Source of the DNA: Pseudanabaena sp. PCC 7367
GTDB lineage: Bacteria > Cyanobacteriota > Cyanobacteriia > Pseudanabaenales > Pseudanabaenaceae
DNA: 64,000 nt
NCBI RefSeq assembly: GCF_000317065.1
Contig: NC_019690.1
Span: 62,001 to 126,000 of the forward strand
Direction: 5' to 3'
Positions 1 to 8,442 of this stretch are shown here, in pieces; position 1 is the first letter of the stretch, and each line of letters starts with the position of its first letter. The position numbers were made by a program, and so were the translations under genes. Below the pieces are notes generated by a model that was not told the origin of the DNA, did no database searches, and saw only the letters and a program-made list of their open reading frames with translations.

Positions 1-290
1 CTATCCTTGCCAAACTTGACCGCTTTGATTTACTCATTATTGATGATCTTGGCTATGTCAAAAAATCTGAGGCTGAAACTTCCGTCCTGTTTGAGCTGAT
101 TGCTCATCGTTATGAACGCAAAAGCCTCATCATTACTGCTAATCAGCCTTTCTCGCAATGGGATCACATCTTTGCCGATGACATGATGACTGTTGCTGCC
201 GTTGACCGCCTCATTCATCATGCTCTCATTGTTGAAATTCATGCTGATAGTTTCCGTAAACGCAACGCTGTTGAGCGCTCGCAAAAATAA
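1..290 (+). CDS. istB: IS21 helper ATPase IstB, 3' fragment
   Basis: This is the C-terminal part of the AAA+ ATPase that assists the IS21 transposase IstA. The frame equals that of the complete istB at 19989-20759 and the sequence is the same over the shared part. The Walker B stretch (LLIIDDLGY) is present. The Walker A part lies beyond the left edge. Truncation is by the window, not by mutation. Confidence 0.9.
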   Translation, partial: ILAKLDRFDLLIIDDLGYVKKSEAETSVLFELIAHRYERKSLIITANQPFSQWDHIFADDMMTVAAVDRLIHHALIVEIHADSFRKRNAVERSQK

Positions 291-442
291 TAATCGCTAT
301 CAATCCGAATCTTACTGCTCCTTGAGGTTCAACATATGCAGTTCCTTTCAGCTTAGTTTTAGTTGTCATTTGCACACGTCATTTACATCCGCTATTTGCC
401 AAGTAATTGACGCCGTCGAAATTGGTAATTGACATTTAACAA
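1..442 (+). mobile_element. IS21-family element, copy 1 (right end only; cut by window edge)
   Basis: Positions 1-442 match 20470-20911 base for base as read by eye (constant offset 20469), so this is the 3' end of a second copy of the IS21 element at 18331-20910. It holds the end of istB plus the right terminal repeat, ending in TTAACA at about 441. The sequences diverge after 442. The rest of the element lies left of the window. Both copies have the same orientation. Confidence 0.9.
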
Positions 443-468
443 TCTCCATAACGGAGCTGAAATCACAA

Positions 469-1485
469 CTAACGAGCCCCAATCCGCACTACATCACCAT
501 CAAATGTTGGCAGACTAAGCACAAAAGGATCGGTTGGATAGCATAGAGCCTGCTCTTCCAAAATACCAATGGCGATTTGCTCACCCATACGCAGACTGTC
601 GTAGTAATCAGAATAGTAATGAACACCTGCCATATTGCGACCAATCGAAATGTTCGCCGCAAGCTTGTTTAACTCACCTTCTAGCGTAAGAAAGTCACCA
701 CCAGTAGATGGAACGAGATTCGCACCTGTGGCATCGGGAGTGTATTGAACCGCAACATCACCAGTTTGATAGAGGTCAAATACATCATTACCATTACGGC
801 GAACAAACACAGCATCAGTATCAAAGAATGCCTTGAGAATAGTTACACACGCTCCAGCCACAGTTGCGTGACCAGCTCCATAAGAAGGGTGCATAGGCGA
901 GCCTTCTTGAAACGCCATGGGAAGTAGAGCAGTGCCTGATGAATTGACAGCCCGAATTGCATTAATAGTAGGCGAAATGCCAGCGACAAGAGCGGAGAAT
1001 ACTGCCCCAATCTGTGGATAAGCAGTCTCGATCGCTGTTGCCTTCTCTAATCTCCCGGCCAGGGCTTCAGGACGTAGTCTAATATGATTATTAAACTTTT
1101 GATAACGCACTGCTTTCAGGGCACGAGTGGCAACTTCAGTCACAAGGGTTAAGATATGAGGCCCACCATATAGGGCAAAACCACCTGCCTGCCGAGGATG
1201 GGATTCAAGACCAGCAAAAAAGTTCCCCTGTATATCTAGACTGTTCAAAAAGAAGTTACCCTGACCAGAAAGGTTGGCAAAACCTTGATCGAATGGTGTC
1301 CGCATCGACAGCAAGATTAGGCAAGCATTTAGATATGCTTCGTACAGTGCATCATCATGCACATAGGTTGCCAGATCACGGGGAAATGTGATGAAACGAC
1401 GGGGAGCACCATTAAATAGAACCGCATTATCACGCAGATTTTCGCCATTTTGAACCCGCAACCATTCATTCCACTCCGTCATATA
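469..1485 (-). pseudogene. Vanadium-dependent haloperoxidase, C-terminal half (split by IS630)
   Basis: This is the downstream half of a vanadium haloperoxidase, an enzyme that uses vanadate and hydrogen peroxide to oxidise halides. Seen: YQKF and RLRPEAL (vanadate-pocket Lys/Arg region), HPSYGAGHAT (core loop with the acid-base His; the Ser common before Gly-His is Ala here), and a final RNMAGVHYY segment carrying the expected Arg and His. The upstream half is at 2567-3295. An IS630 at 1486-2564 sits in a Tyr codon between them. Removing the IS and one TA joins DQDY to MTEWNEWL in frame, giving a protein near 580 residues, usual for algal and cyanobacterial bromoperoxidases. The internal ATG at 1491 is created by the junction. 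Neither half should be active alone. Confidence 0.85.
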
Positions 1486-2564
1486 TAGCAATTCCAGATG
1501 ATTATAGAGAATAATAGAGGGTAGTATATGTTGAGAAGATATGCCCCTAGAAGAATTTATCGCCAGTAACCCAGACCCGCGCGAGATGAAACGCGCATTA
1601 GCAGTACAAATGCGTCTTAAGGAGATGAAACACCATGAAATTCAACCAATCCTAGGCGTGAGTTCAAACTATATCAGCCGCTGGGAGAGAAAGTATAGAG
1701 AGCAAGGCATAGCAGGTTTGAGGCTAGGCCATAAAGGCAGTGCGGGCTTTTTGAGTAAGGTAGAGCGTCAGGCGGTAGTTGAATGGATCGCTCAAGAAAG
1801 GCAACGTACAGTATCTGAAGTAGTTGAACATATAGCCCAGAACTATGGAGTGATATACCGTTCGGTGCAAAGCTATTACGATTTGCTCAAAAGTGCTGGC
1901 ATGAGTTGGCATAAGGGGAGAAAAAAAGCCCCAGGTATGATGCATCTGTGGTGCACGAGCATAACCAAATGATTAACAATTGGCTTAAGTCTCATCAACC
2001 AGAGATTCAAAACGGACAGATAAGGGTATTTGCACTAGATGAGTGCCATACTCGAGCAGGTGATATTTGTGGGTATGGCTGGGGAGACCGTCAACAGCGG
2101 CTGGAGGTCAAAGTTGATAACTACCGAGATAGCCAGACTTATTTTGGCGCCTTAGATTGTCTGAATGGAGATTTAATCTTACAGTCCTATCAAAGTGCTA
2201 ATAGCTCCTCGACAATTGAATTTGTAAAGCATTTGCACGATATCAGTGCTGGTGCCAAGATATTGCTAGTGTGGGATGGCGCTAGTTATCACCGCTCCCA
2301 AGCGTTTCGTGATTTCCTGACCCAAATCAATCAAGGACAGGACTGGCAAATACATTGTCTGCGCTTTGCTCCTTATGCACCGGCAGAGAACCCGATTGAA
2401 AATATCTGGGGACAAGCCAAACAGGTGTTACGCCAGATGCATCAATTTTGTCGTTCCTTCAAGCTAACCAAGAAACTATTTGAGCTATTTTTGAGGTACA
2501 GATTATTTACATTGCCTGATTTAAGTACCTATAGCGCTTTCTCTAATATCATTTAAGATTGCTA
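1486..2564 (+). mobile_element. IS630-family insertion sequence in the haloperoxidase gene
   Basis: A 1079-bp element flanked by TA duplications (1484-1485 and 2565-2566). Its ends are short inverted repeats: TAGCAATT at the left and AGATTGCTA at the right. It encodes one transposase split across two frames. TA target duplication and a DDE transposase are typical of IS630/Tc1-mariner elements. The insertion splits a gene transcribed on the opposite strand. Confidence 0.88.
1541..2556 (+). CDS. IS630-family DDE transposase, read through a -1 frameshift
   Basis: The first frame (1541-1972) encodes a two-part helix-turn-helix DNA-binding region. The second (ORF from 1948, frame open further upstream) encodes the catalytic domain, with Asp in FALDECH, Asp in VWDGASYH and Glu in NPIENIWG. 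The second frame is -1 relative to the first. A heptamer A AAA AAA lies at the start of line 1921, in the correct phase for -1 slippage, and the shifted reading continues as SPRYDASVVHEHNQ. This suggests programmed frameshifting to the full transposase, as in many IS630 elements, rather than decay. A sequencing error in the A run cannot be excluded. Confidence 0.82.
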
Positions 2565-2566
2565 TA

Positions 2567-3295
2567 GTCCTGGTCAGTGGCAACGGGTACGCGCTGATTA
2601 ATTTGTAAAACACCATACTGAATATAGCCATGGGCAACACCCGAATTACCCGGCTGATCATTACCAATCAACATAAACTGTGATAGGTAGGGGCCAACCT
2701 CTACCTTCGGCGAAGAACCTCTGAACAGAGTTTGCGGACTCAAGACCCCGTTTGGCGTGGTACGAGGTCGGCCAGGAAGACCAGCGACGGTATATGGCAG
2801 AGCATTTAAGCGATCGATCGACTCGTTAATAGTAGTATTAGATTTATTAGCTGCAAAATCCGTGAGAGGTTGGTCGCGCAACAAAGCTAATTCATATACT
2901 TCAGCCATCTCATAGGCTAACTCATCAGAACCAAGCGGTGGTGCTGGAGCCATAGTGACGGCTTGTGGGTCTGGGCCTTCTAACTCAAACACAATCCCTG
3001 CAGTGGGTGCCTCCCATGCCCTATCTTTAGCCGATGCAACCCTTACCTGAGCCGTGAAAGCATTAATAAACCCTTCATCGATTGCTCGGCGAAAGCTCTC
3101 AAAGTCTTCTTTATCGACAATAAGACCAGTATTGGAATCATGCCGTAAGCCTTTAGTAAAGCTCATCGCATAGTTAGCGCTCGCATAGCGTTGCTCGTCA
3201 CCATTACTCTTATGCTCAGGATGTAAACGTTCTCTAGCCTTGATCGCGGCTGTCATCCGCACCTTATAGGCTTCTTCTCGACGATAATCACTCAT
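2567..3295 (-). pseudogene. Vanadium-dependent haloperoxidase, N-terminal half (split by IS630)
   Basis: This is the upstream half of the haloperoxidase whose catalytic half is at 469-1485. It begins MSDYRREEAYKVR, with an ATG at 3295, and carries the N-terminal region of algal-type vanadium bromoperoxidases, including a YTVAGLPGRPRTTPNG stretch and GPYLSQFMLIGN. The true coding sequence stops at the IS630 junction; the apparent stop at 2549 lies inside the IS. No disrupting change other than the IS was seen, so the gene looks recently broken. The enzyme's role is unknown; oxidative halogenation chemistry is the family function. Confidence 0.83.
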
Positions 3296-3710
3296 CGGAC
3301 CAAATATCTCCTATATAAAGACTCAAACAATAATTCAATGCGTTAGTTATCGCTGATAAATAATCAATTAGAGATCATTTCCAAATAGTAAGTAAATACG
3401 GACTGATCAAAAAAACGATGTATCAAAAACAAAATTTATGACAAACTATTATAAGTTTATTAAATAGGGAAAAGATGTTTTCTTACTAAAAATACATAGA
3501 TAAGTCTTATCCTTTGGTTAATACTAAACTAAGTGAACTGTAATGACGTTTGCACTGCCCATACCCCCTACTTTGTCAAACAAGGTGCATTCCTTTGATC
3601 GATGGTGCGGCAAATCTATTGCGGCCGATCTTGCTAAATCTACTAAGCATCAATGGTTGTTGCGATCTGCTCGATCCCAATATGACAGGCTAGGAATATG
3701 AATGCTTTCC
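3296..3710. other. Intergenic region with a possible 52-codon ORF
   Basis: 415 bp without a recognised gene. It should contain the haloperoxidase promoter on the minus strand. On the plus strand an ATG at 3543 opens a 52-residue frame ending at 3701 (MTFALPIPPTLSNKVHSFDR at its start) with fairly ordinary composition but no clear ribosome binding site. It may be a remnant of a larger gene. I do not recognise it. Confidence 0.3.
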
Positions 3711-4079
3711 TTATCCTCTGGAAATATGATTAGAATCTTCACACCATCTGACATGGCCTTTTCTTATCCAAAAATGACATTTACACTCGTTGAGCTGCCG
3801 AACCGATGGATATAGAGATGGGCGTTGCAGCCAATCGCTACGAACTCTCCAGAATGGGTGCTTTGGAGCTCTAAGAGATAGAAGAATTATTTCTTCACAT
3901 CCACCAGGACAGCGAAAGCAAGCCCATTTTTGGTAATCATCCGATCCCACAACTATAATTTCCCCCAGAACTATTTCTTCAGGACTTGGATGGGAATGTA
4001 CAGTCCTGCATACAAACTCAGGCCTTGGTATCAGGCGAAATGAAATTAATATATTTCTAACTAACACTCGTAGAGACAT
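3711..4079 (-). CDS. DUF6527-like zinc-binding protein of a ubiquitin-like operon
   Basis: A 122-residue protein encoded 5 bp after the JAB-E1 fusion, as third gene of the operon. It carries two cysteine clusters that look like a zinc ribbon, CFRCPGGC (about residues 54-61) and CKCHFWIRKGHVRWC (about 99-113). Small proteins of this kind (DUF6527) are often encoded beside ThiF-type E1 and multi-ubiquitin genes in bacteria. Their biochemical role is not established; substrate adaptor or E3-like factor are guesses. The family call rests on the cysteine pattern and the neighbours. Confidence 0.65.
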   Translation of the reverse strand: MSLRVLVRNILISFRLIPRPEFVCRTVHSHPSPEEIVLGEIIVVGSDDYQKWACFRCPGGCEEIILLSLRAPKHPFWRVRSDWLQRPSLYPSVRQLNECKCHFWIRKGHVRWCEDSNHISRG

Positions 4080-4084
4080 TACAC

Positions 4085-5500
4085 TTATACCTGATCAAGA
4101 AATGGTTCAATATCGCCTCTACCCCAATACTGCTCAGAGTTACATATAAGGCAGTTTTCTTTGGACTTAGCTCCCTGTTTGCGATCCTCGGCAAGGTAAA
4201 ACTTCCTAACCCTATTTGCAATTGCCCCCACTTCACCACGAAATCCTTGTAGGCGGTGGATTAGTTCTTCAACAGCCATATTCGCAACACCAGTTGTAAA
4301 AGTCACTACTGCTGGACTAGGGTTGCCTTCCCCGATAACATAAGCTTCGGCTTTTCTACCCTCATACTCAGCGGGTTGCTCACGTTTAAGTGCCTCATCA
4401 CGAGCCACGACTAGGTCAATCACTTCGCGGCATAAAAGACAGGTGCCCCCAGGGATAAGGGTTGTTACTCGACCGTCTAATGATTGTGTCCAAGGTGGAA
4501 TAGAATTTGAGATCTCAATGGCAAGACCAAGATCAAAAACTGGTGTGAGATAAAAATAAGCAAATCGGTTTAAAAATAAGCGGCCAGCATGATCGTCAGT
4601 ACAACTAAAAATAACATCGCAGGACTTTAACGCATCTCTACATGACGTATTACTAATCCACGATTGATAGGTTTTTACCTGTACCCCAATTCCTAGCGAT
4701 TCGATTTCTCGCCTGATCACTTCTACTTTAGGACGCTGATTCTGGGCATCCATCAAAGTTGCACCATGTAGTCTGTTCAAATTTGTTGCTTCAACCACAT
4801 CCCGATCAAAAAGCACAATTTGCTTAACTCCCAATCTCGGAAGAAGCATAGCCACAGCGCTTCCTGTGCCACCACAGCCAACTATACCGACTCGAAGCAT
4901 CGACATATCATGATTAAAGGCCTCACCAAAAGCCAGAGACTGACGTTGAAAAACTTGGGATGGAATAGCTTTTCCTCGATCTGGATAATGCAGTTGGATT
5001 CGATCACCAACAGTACATATCAAGGATATGGGCTCGTAAGTTTCAGGATCAGTCCAGCAACGGCCTATCAAGCCCCCATCAGGAGTCAAAATCAAACTAA
5101 TCAGCCTCGCATGAGCTCCATTTCGATTCTGGGCTAATTGCACTAAATCTGGCTCATTGATATCGTCTTGCTGTGAGAACGCAGCAAAGCCGCCAGGATG
5201 ACTATGAACAATGGCAACTATCATGTCCTTGTCCTGAGCAAGTTTTAACGCTTTAACAAAGGAGTCTGTTGCCCAAGCAACGTGCTGGGGTGAATGTGAG
5301 ATAATCTCTGAATCAGGAATTGACACAATCTCACGGGACAAGTATTTGACAGAAGGATTCTCATCCCATGGATCAGATTGAATAGCTGCCTGCCCGCATA
5401 GAAGGTATGCAGCCATTTCTTTACCATCCTGCCGGAGTAACATACACTGCAGCTCAACCAAGTGTTGCTCACGCAATGTGAGTTTTATTAATTTGGTCAT
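4085..5500 (-). CDS. JAB/JAMM isopeptidase fused to ThiF-type E1 activating enzyme
   Basis: A 471-residue two-domain protein. Residues about 1-165 form a JAB/JAMM metalloprotease with the zinc motif HSHPGGFAAFSQQD (His-x-His then ten residues and Asp). Residues about 205-440 form an E1/ThiF/MoeB adenylation domain with the nucleotide loop GCGGTGSA and DRDVVEATNLNR. Cysteine pairs (CLLC, CLIC) could bind zinc. In the family, E1 adenylates the C-terminus of a ubiquitin-like protein and JAB removes or matures the modifier. Its start overlaps the stop of the multi-ubiquitin gene in an ATGA arrangement, implying translational coupling. All key residues look intact. This is one of the bacterial ubiquitin-like operons described from comparative genomics; a role in anti-phage defence is inference. 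Confidence 0.88.
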   Translation of the reverse strand: MTKLIKLTLREQHLVELQCMLLRQDGKEMAAYLLCGQAAIQSDPWDENPSVKYLSREIVSIPDSEIISHSPQHVAWATDSFVKALKLAQDKDMIVAIVHSHPGGFAAFSQQDDINEPDLVQLAQNRNGAHARLISLILTPDGGLIGRCWTDPETYEPISLICTVGDRIQLHYPDRGKAIPSQVFQRQSLAFGEAFNHDMSMLRVGIVGCGGTGSAVAMLLPRLGVKQIVLFDRDVVEATNLNRLHGATLMDAQNQRPKVEVIRREIESLGIGVQVKTYQSWISNTSCRDALKSCDVIFSCTDDHAGRLFLNRFAYFYLTPVFDLGLAIEISNSIPPWTQSLDGRVTTLIPGGTCLLCREVIDLVVARDEALKREQPAEYEGRKAEAYVIGEGNPSPAVVTFTTGVANMAVEELIHRLQGFRGEVGAIANRVRKFYLAEDRKQGAKSKENCLICNSEQYWGRGDIEPFLDQV

Positions 5501-6339
5501 GCGGCAACCTCCAAGGCATGTTCAACCCTCTTTAGCATTGTCCAGATGCCGTCAACACCAGGTCGCCACTCTCTGTTATGACGTGACCAGCGTTGCCACG
5601 ATCGTCCATCAAAAGCATATGGTTGATTTGCCGCTTTTGGGAAACAATTGCCCTGTCTTAGTTTGATCCACGGATCTAGAAAAAACATATCTGGTGGGGC
5701 ATCAGGGTAACCGGATGGCAGAATAAGAAGCAAATCTGTCTGATTGGCATCAAATTGAGTGGGAAGTGGAAATCCAGGGAAAACAACCCCACACTTAGAT
5801 CCGTCCACAATTTCCTCGAAATCCAGACTCCTGCTTTTCAGATATTCACGATCTTGTGATGGCAATAGAATCGCATTCTGGCCTTCTGTAGTAGTCTTTT
5901 TACCGGTGAAGAAACGCTCTACCCCTTCGGCATCAAGATTAACCTCTTCTGCATTTTCGATCGGCCGATCTTCACCGCCACGAACTTCCAACCAAATGCC
6001 GTAAGCCTTAGGATCAACCCCAGCAAGCTTTTTGAGCTGAATACCAGTGATGATAGGGATGCCCCATTCAAATCGACGACCATCGATTACAAGTCGAAAA
6101 GAGCGATCGCTACGCCAGGTAATAAAACGTTCGATCCCCATCTGTCTTAGATCAACTGTTTCATCAAGTCTAATTTCTTCCAACTGACCGCCTGGCAAAA
6201 GATAAAAGATAAGATATTCATCTGATGGCCGCTTTTCTGCTTTTTCAAGCAGTTGAAGGCCCGTGATCACGGGATCTTCAACAAAATAGGTTTTCTCATC
6301 AATCTGAACTTGAATTTTTTTAGTAGAAATCATTGACAA
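5497..6339 (-). CDS. Multi-ubiquitin (two beta-grasp repeats) fused to E2-like domain
   Basis: A 280-residue first gene of the operon. Two related beta-grasp repeats are visible: residues about 7-75 (ends GIERFITWRS) and about 79-145 (ends GVERFFTGKK). The shared patterns are V/I-I-D-G/E-K, ITGLQL/ITGIQL and the RF(I/F)T end. Residues about 160-280 look like an E2/UBC-type domain, with FPLPTQF, LLLILPSGYPDAPPD and GRSWQRWSRH. Candidate catalytic cysteines are in SKCGVVF and GNCFP; which one is used cannot be told. Multi-ubiquitin proteins fused to or beside E2 and JAB-E1 genes are known in bacteria. Transcription starts in a region of inverted repeats shared with the divergent XRE gene. Confidence 0.82.
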   Translation of the reverse strand: MSMISTKKIQVQIDEKTYFVEDPVITGLQLLEKAEKRPSDEYLIFYLLPGGQLEEIRLDETVDLRQMGIERFITWRSDRSFRLVIDGRRFEWGIPIITGIQLKKLAGVDPKAYGIWLEVRGGEDRPIENAEEVNLDAEGVERFFTGKKTTTEGQNAILLPSQDREYLKSRSLDFEEIVDGSKCGVVFPGFPLPTQFDANQTDLLLILPSGYPDAPPDMFFLDPWIKLRQGNCFPKAANQPYAFDGRSWQRWSRHNREWRPGVDGIWTMLKRVEHALEVAA

Positions 6340-6440
6340 CCCTCCTGGTTGCGATATTGACTAGCAATTGCAAGAATGCAATCACACTGGCAATAATTGC
6401 ACATATGATTTAAAATTGCAAGTAAGCAACTGGAGGTAAG
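6340..6440. promoter_or_regulatory. Divergent promoter region with three palindromes (likely XRE operators)
   Basis: The 101-bp gap between the ubiquitin-like operon and the XRE gene carries three related palindromes: ATTGCAAGAATGCAAT (6367-6382), GCAATAATTGC (6390-6400) and ATTGCAAGTAAGCAAC (6415-6430). The first and third share ATTGCAAG-A-GCAA, so they look like repeated binding sites of one dimeric regulator. The third abuts the ribosome binding site GGAGG of the XRE gene. The simplest reading is autoregulation by the XRE protein and repression of the divergent operon. Confidence 0.6.
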
Positions 6441-6803
6441 ATGGGAAATGTAGATTTCGACGTAGAAGGATTCTATGCAGCCTTAGATAGTCAACGTCAG
6501 TCTCAAAAATTGACTTGGAAGCAAGTAGCTAAACAATCTGGTGTTAGTGCATCCACTTTGACACGAATAGCACAGGGTAGAAGGCCTGATGTAGATAGCC
6601 TTGCTGCACTGCTAGCATGGTCGGGACTAAAAGCTGAATCCTTTATCCAAAATAATAAAAGCAGTACTAATAAGAAAGCTGACCCACTTGCACAAATATC
6701 AACATATTTAAGAGCAGACTCTAATTTAACTGCCGAAGGAGTTGAGGCAATTGAAGCGATTGTAAAAGCAGCATACGAAAAACTTCGTAAGGATGGGCAA
6801 TAA
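6441..6803 (+). CDS. XRE-family helix-turn-helix repressor
   Basis: A 120-residue protein with an N-terminal Cro/CI-type helix-turn-helix, residues about 18-65 (KQVAKQSGVSASTLTRIAQG). It has a strong ribosome binding site (TGGAGGTAAG) just before the ATG. Its stop overlaps the start of the ImmA gene by one base (TAATG), so the two form a unit. XRE-ImmA pairs typically consist of a repressor and the metalloprotease that relieves it. The palindromes upstream and the divergent ubiquitin-like operon suggest that this is the local regulator. Confidence 0.82.
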   Translation: MGNVDFDVEGFYAALDSQRQSQKLTWKQVAKQSGVSASTLTRIAQGRRPDVDSLAALLAWSGLKAESFIQNNKSSTNKKADPLAQISTYLRADSNLTAEGVEAIEAIVKAAYEKLRKDGQ

Positions 6804-7253
6804 TGGCTCTACGCCGTGGTTTTAAGACAGAAGCAAATGAATATGCTAGAGAATACCGTGAGGAGTTGGGTCTTCCAGCACATTCCCACCTATGCCCATG
6901 GGAGCTAGCAGAGCTATTAGATATTCCTATTATTTCAATTTCAGAATTAGATAGTGAACATAATAACTATGATTTAGAAAAGCATGTTAACTACCTGACT
7001 AATATTGATTACAAGTGCTTTTCTGCTGTAACAGTTTTCGATGGTTACCGTCGCATAATTGTTCATAACGATTCGCATAGTCCTAAAAGACAGTCATCTA
7101 ATGTTGCACATGAGTTAGCTCATGGAATTCTACAACATCCACCAACAGTGCCATTTAGTGAGTGTGGCTGTCGCAACTTAAATAAAGAGATCGAGGATGA
7201 GGCAAATTGGTTGGGTCCGGCCCTCCTAATTTCGGAAGAAGCTGCACTTCATA

Positions 7254-8273
7254 CAGCAGATTCCGCAATAGAATATGACATGATAGGAGTAAAGTAAGAA
7301 TCAAAAAGTATGAGAGCCCATTCTCTAGATTTGCGTCAGCGCATAGTCACAGCGTACGAAAATAAAGAAGGTTCAATCCGTGAGTTGGCAACCCGATTCA
7401 GCGTTAGTAAAGACAGTGTCCATCAGCTGCTCCAACTTTATCGCACTACTGGTTCAGTTGAGCCAATTCCATACAAGGCAGGAGCAAAAGCCAAGTTTAA
7501 TGAAGCTGCTCTGGCTGAGTTAGCAAAGTTAGTAGCCGCTAAAAATGATGCCACACTGTCGGAGTTATGTGAGCAAATGTATGAACGTACTGGCATCAGG
7601 GTATCAGAACCAACCATGTGCCGTACGTTGCAAAGGCAGGAGTTAACTCGAAAAAAAAACTTTTCACGCCGATGAAAGGGATACAGAACGAGTGCAACAG
7701 CTGAGAGCAGATTATCAACGCTGGCTTTGGCCACAGGCAATGGAAAACCTGGTATTCATTGATGAGACAGGCGTTAACCTGGCAATGACCAGGTTGTATG
7801 CAAGGGCTACTCTAGGTGAGAGAGCCTATGCTAGTAAACCACTTGCTCGAGGCAAAAACGTTACTATAATTGGGGCTATGGCATTACGCGGTGTGCTGAC
7901 TAATTTTACTTTTACTGGTAGCAATAATACTGATACTTTCGTGTCCTATCTCAAAGATAAATTGCTGCCTAACCTATGGTCTGGTGCAATTGTGATTATG
8001 GATAACCTCAGTGTACATAAGGTTGATCCTGTGCGAGAGTTAATTGAGTCCGTCGGTGCTCACTTGGTTTACTTACCGCCTTATTCACCAGAGCTAAATC
8101 CGATTGAGATGCTGTGGTCAAAGGTGAAACAGTTTCTACGCTCTTGGGCGGCCAGGGACTATGATGACTTGCATAAAGCTATTTCTAACGCTCTTGCCAA
8201 GGTTTCTCTAGACGATATTATGGGCTGGTTCCTTGAGGCCGATCTCTGTGCGTCTCTAATCTGAAATGCGCTG
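7254..8273 (+). mobile_element. IS630-family insertion sequence in immA
   Basis: A 1020-bp element bounded by TA duplications at 7252-7253 and 8274-8275. The ends are imperfect inverted repeats: CAGCAGATTCCGCA at the left versus CAGCGCATTTCAGA read inward from the right. The host frame is restored exactly by removal of the element with one TA. It is not closely related to the IS630 at 1486-2564: transposase sequence and ends differ. Confidence 0.85.
7310..8264 (+). CDS. IS630-family transposase in two frames
   Basis: The first frame (7310-7675) is the helix-turn-helix half (MRAHSLDLRQRIVTAYE). The second continues as KKTFHADERDTERVQQLRAD and contains the DDE domain, with Asp in FIDETG, Asp in IMDNLSVHK and Glu in NPIEMLWS, ending at 8264. 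The frames differ by +1 (or -2) and meet at a run of nine A at 7651-7659. Transcriptional or ribosomal slippage on the A run could join them; a one-base indel in the run is the alternative. The second part has no good independent start. Confidence 0.8.
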
Positions 8274-8398
8274 TATAGCCAGGAAAAAGATTGATGTCGA
8301 ACAAGCATCTGATCTCTACAGCGTTACAACAGACGTTATCAGAATGCGCTTAAATGTAACTGGAGCAAAAAAACGAATGAATCGCCGAGCAACTATTA

Positions 8399-8438
8399 GG
8401 GGATGATAATGGCGTTTTCCTTCGCATAGGCGATCGCC
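8399..8438 (+). repeat. 40-bp dispersed repeat, copy A
   Basis: Matches 21280-21319 on the opposite strand at 37 of 40 positions by eye. It lies at the end of the immA remnant and ends in a HIP1-containing GGCGATCGCC. Both copies, read in the same sense, would encode GDDNxVFLxxGDR, so it may be a fragment of a shared gene rather than a non-coding repeat. Confidence 0.6.
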
Positions 8439-8442
8439 AAAG

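Larger units (their letters stand above)
6803..8406 (+). pseudogene. ImmA/IrrE-type metallopeptidase, split by IS630
   Basis: The N-terminal part (6803-7253) encodes a zinc peptidase with the HELAH motif in SNVAHELAHGILQHP and ends in PALLISEEAALH. An IS630 (7254-8273) interrupts it. Removing the IS and one TA continues the frame as IARKKIDVEQASDLYSVTTD to a stop at 8404-8406, the usual ImmA C-terminal helix region (MRLNVTGAKKR). The active site is upstream of the insertion, but the interrupted frame adds a short foreign tail ending at 7297. In the family ImmA cleaves a partner XRE repressor. The truncated form may or may not work. If it does not, the neighbouring repressor could not be removed by cleavage. 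Confidence 0.82.
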
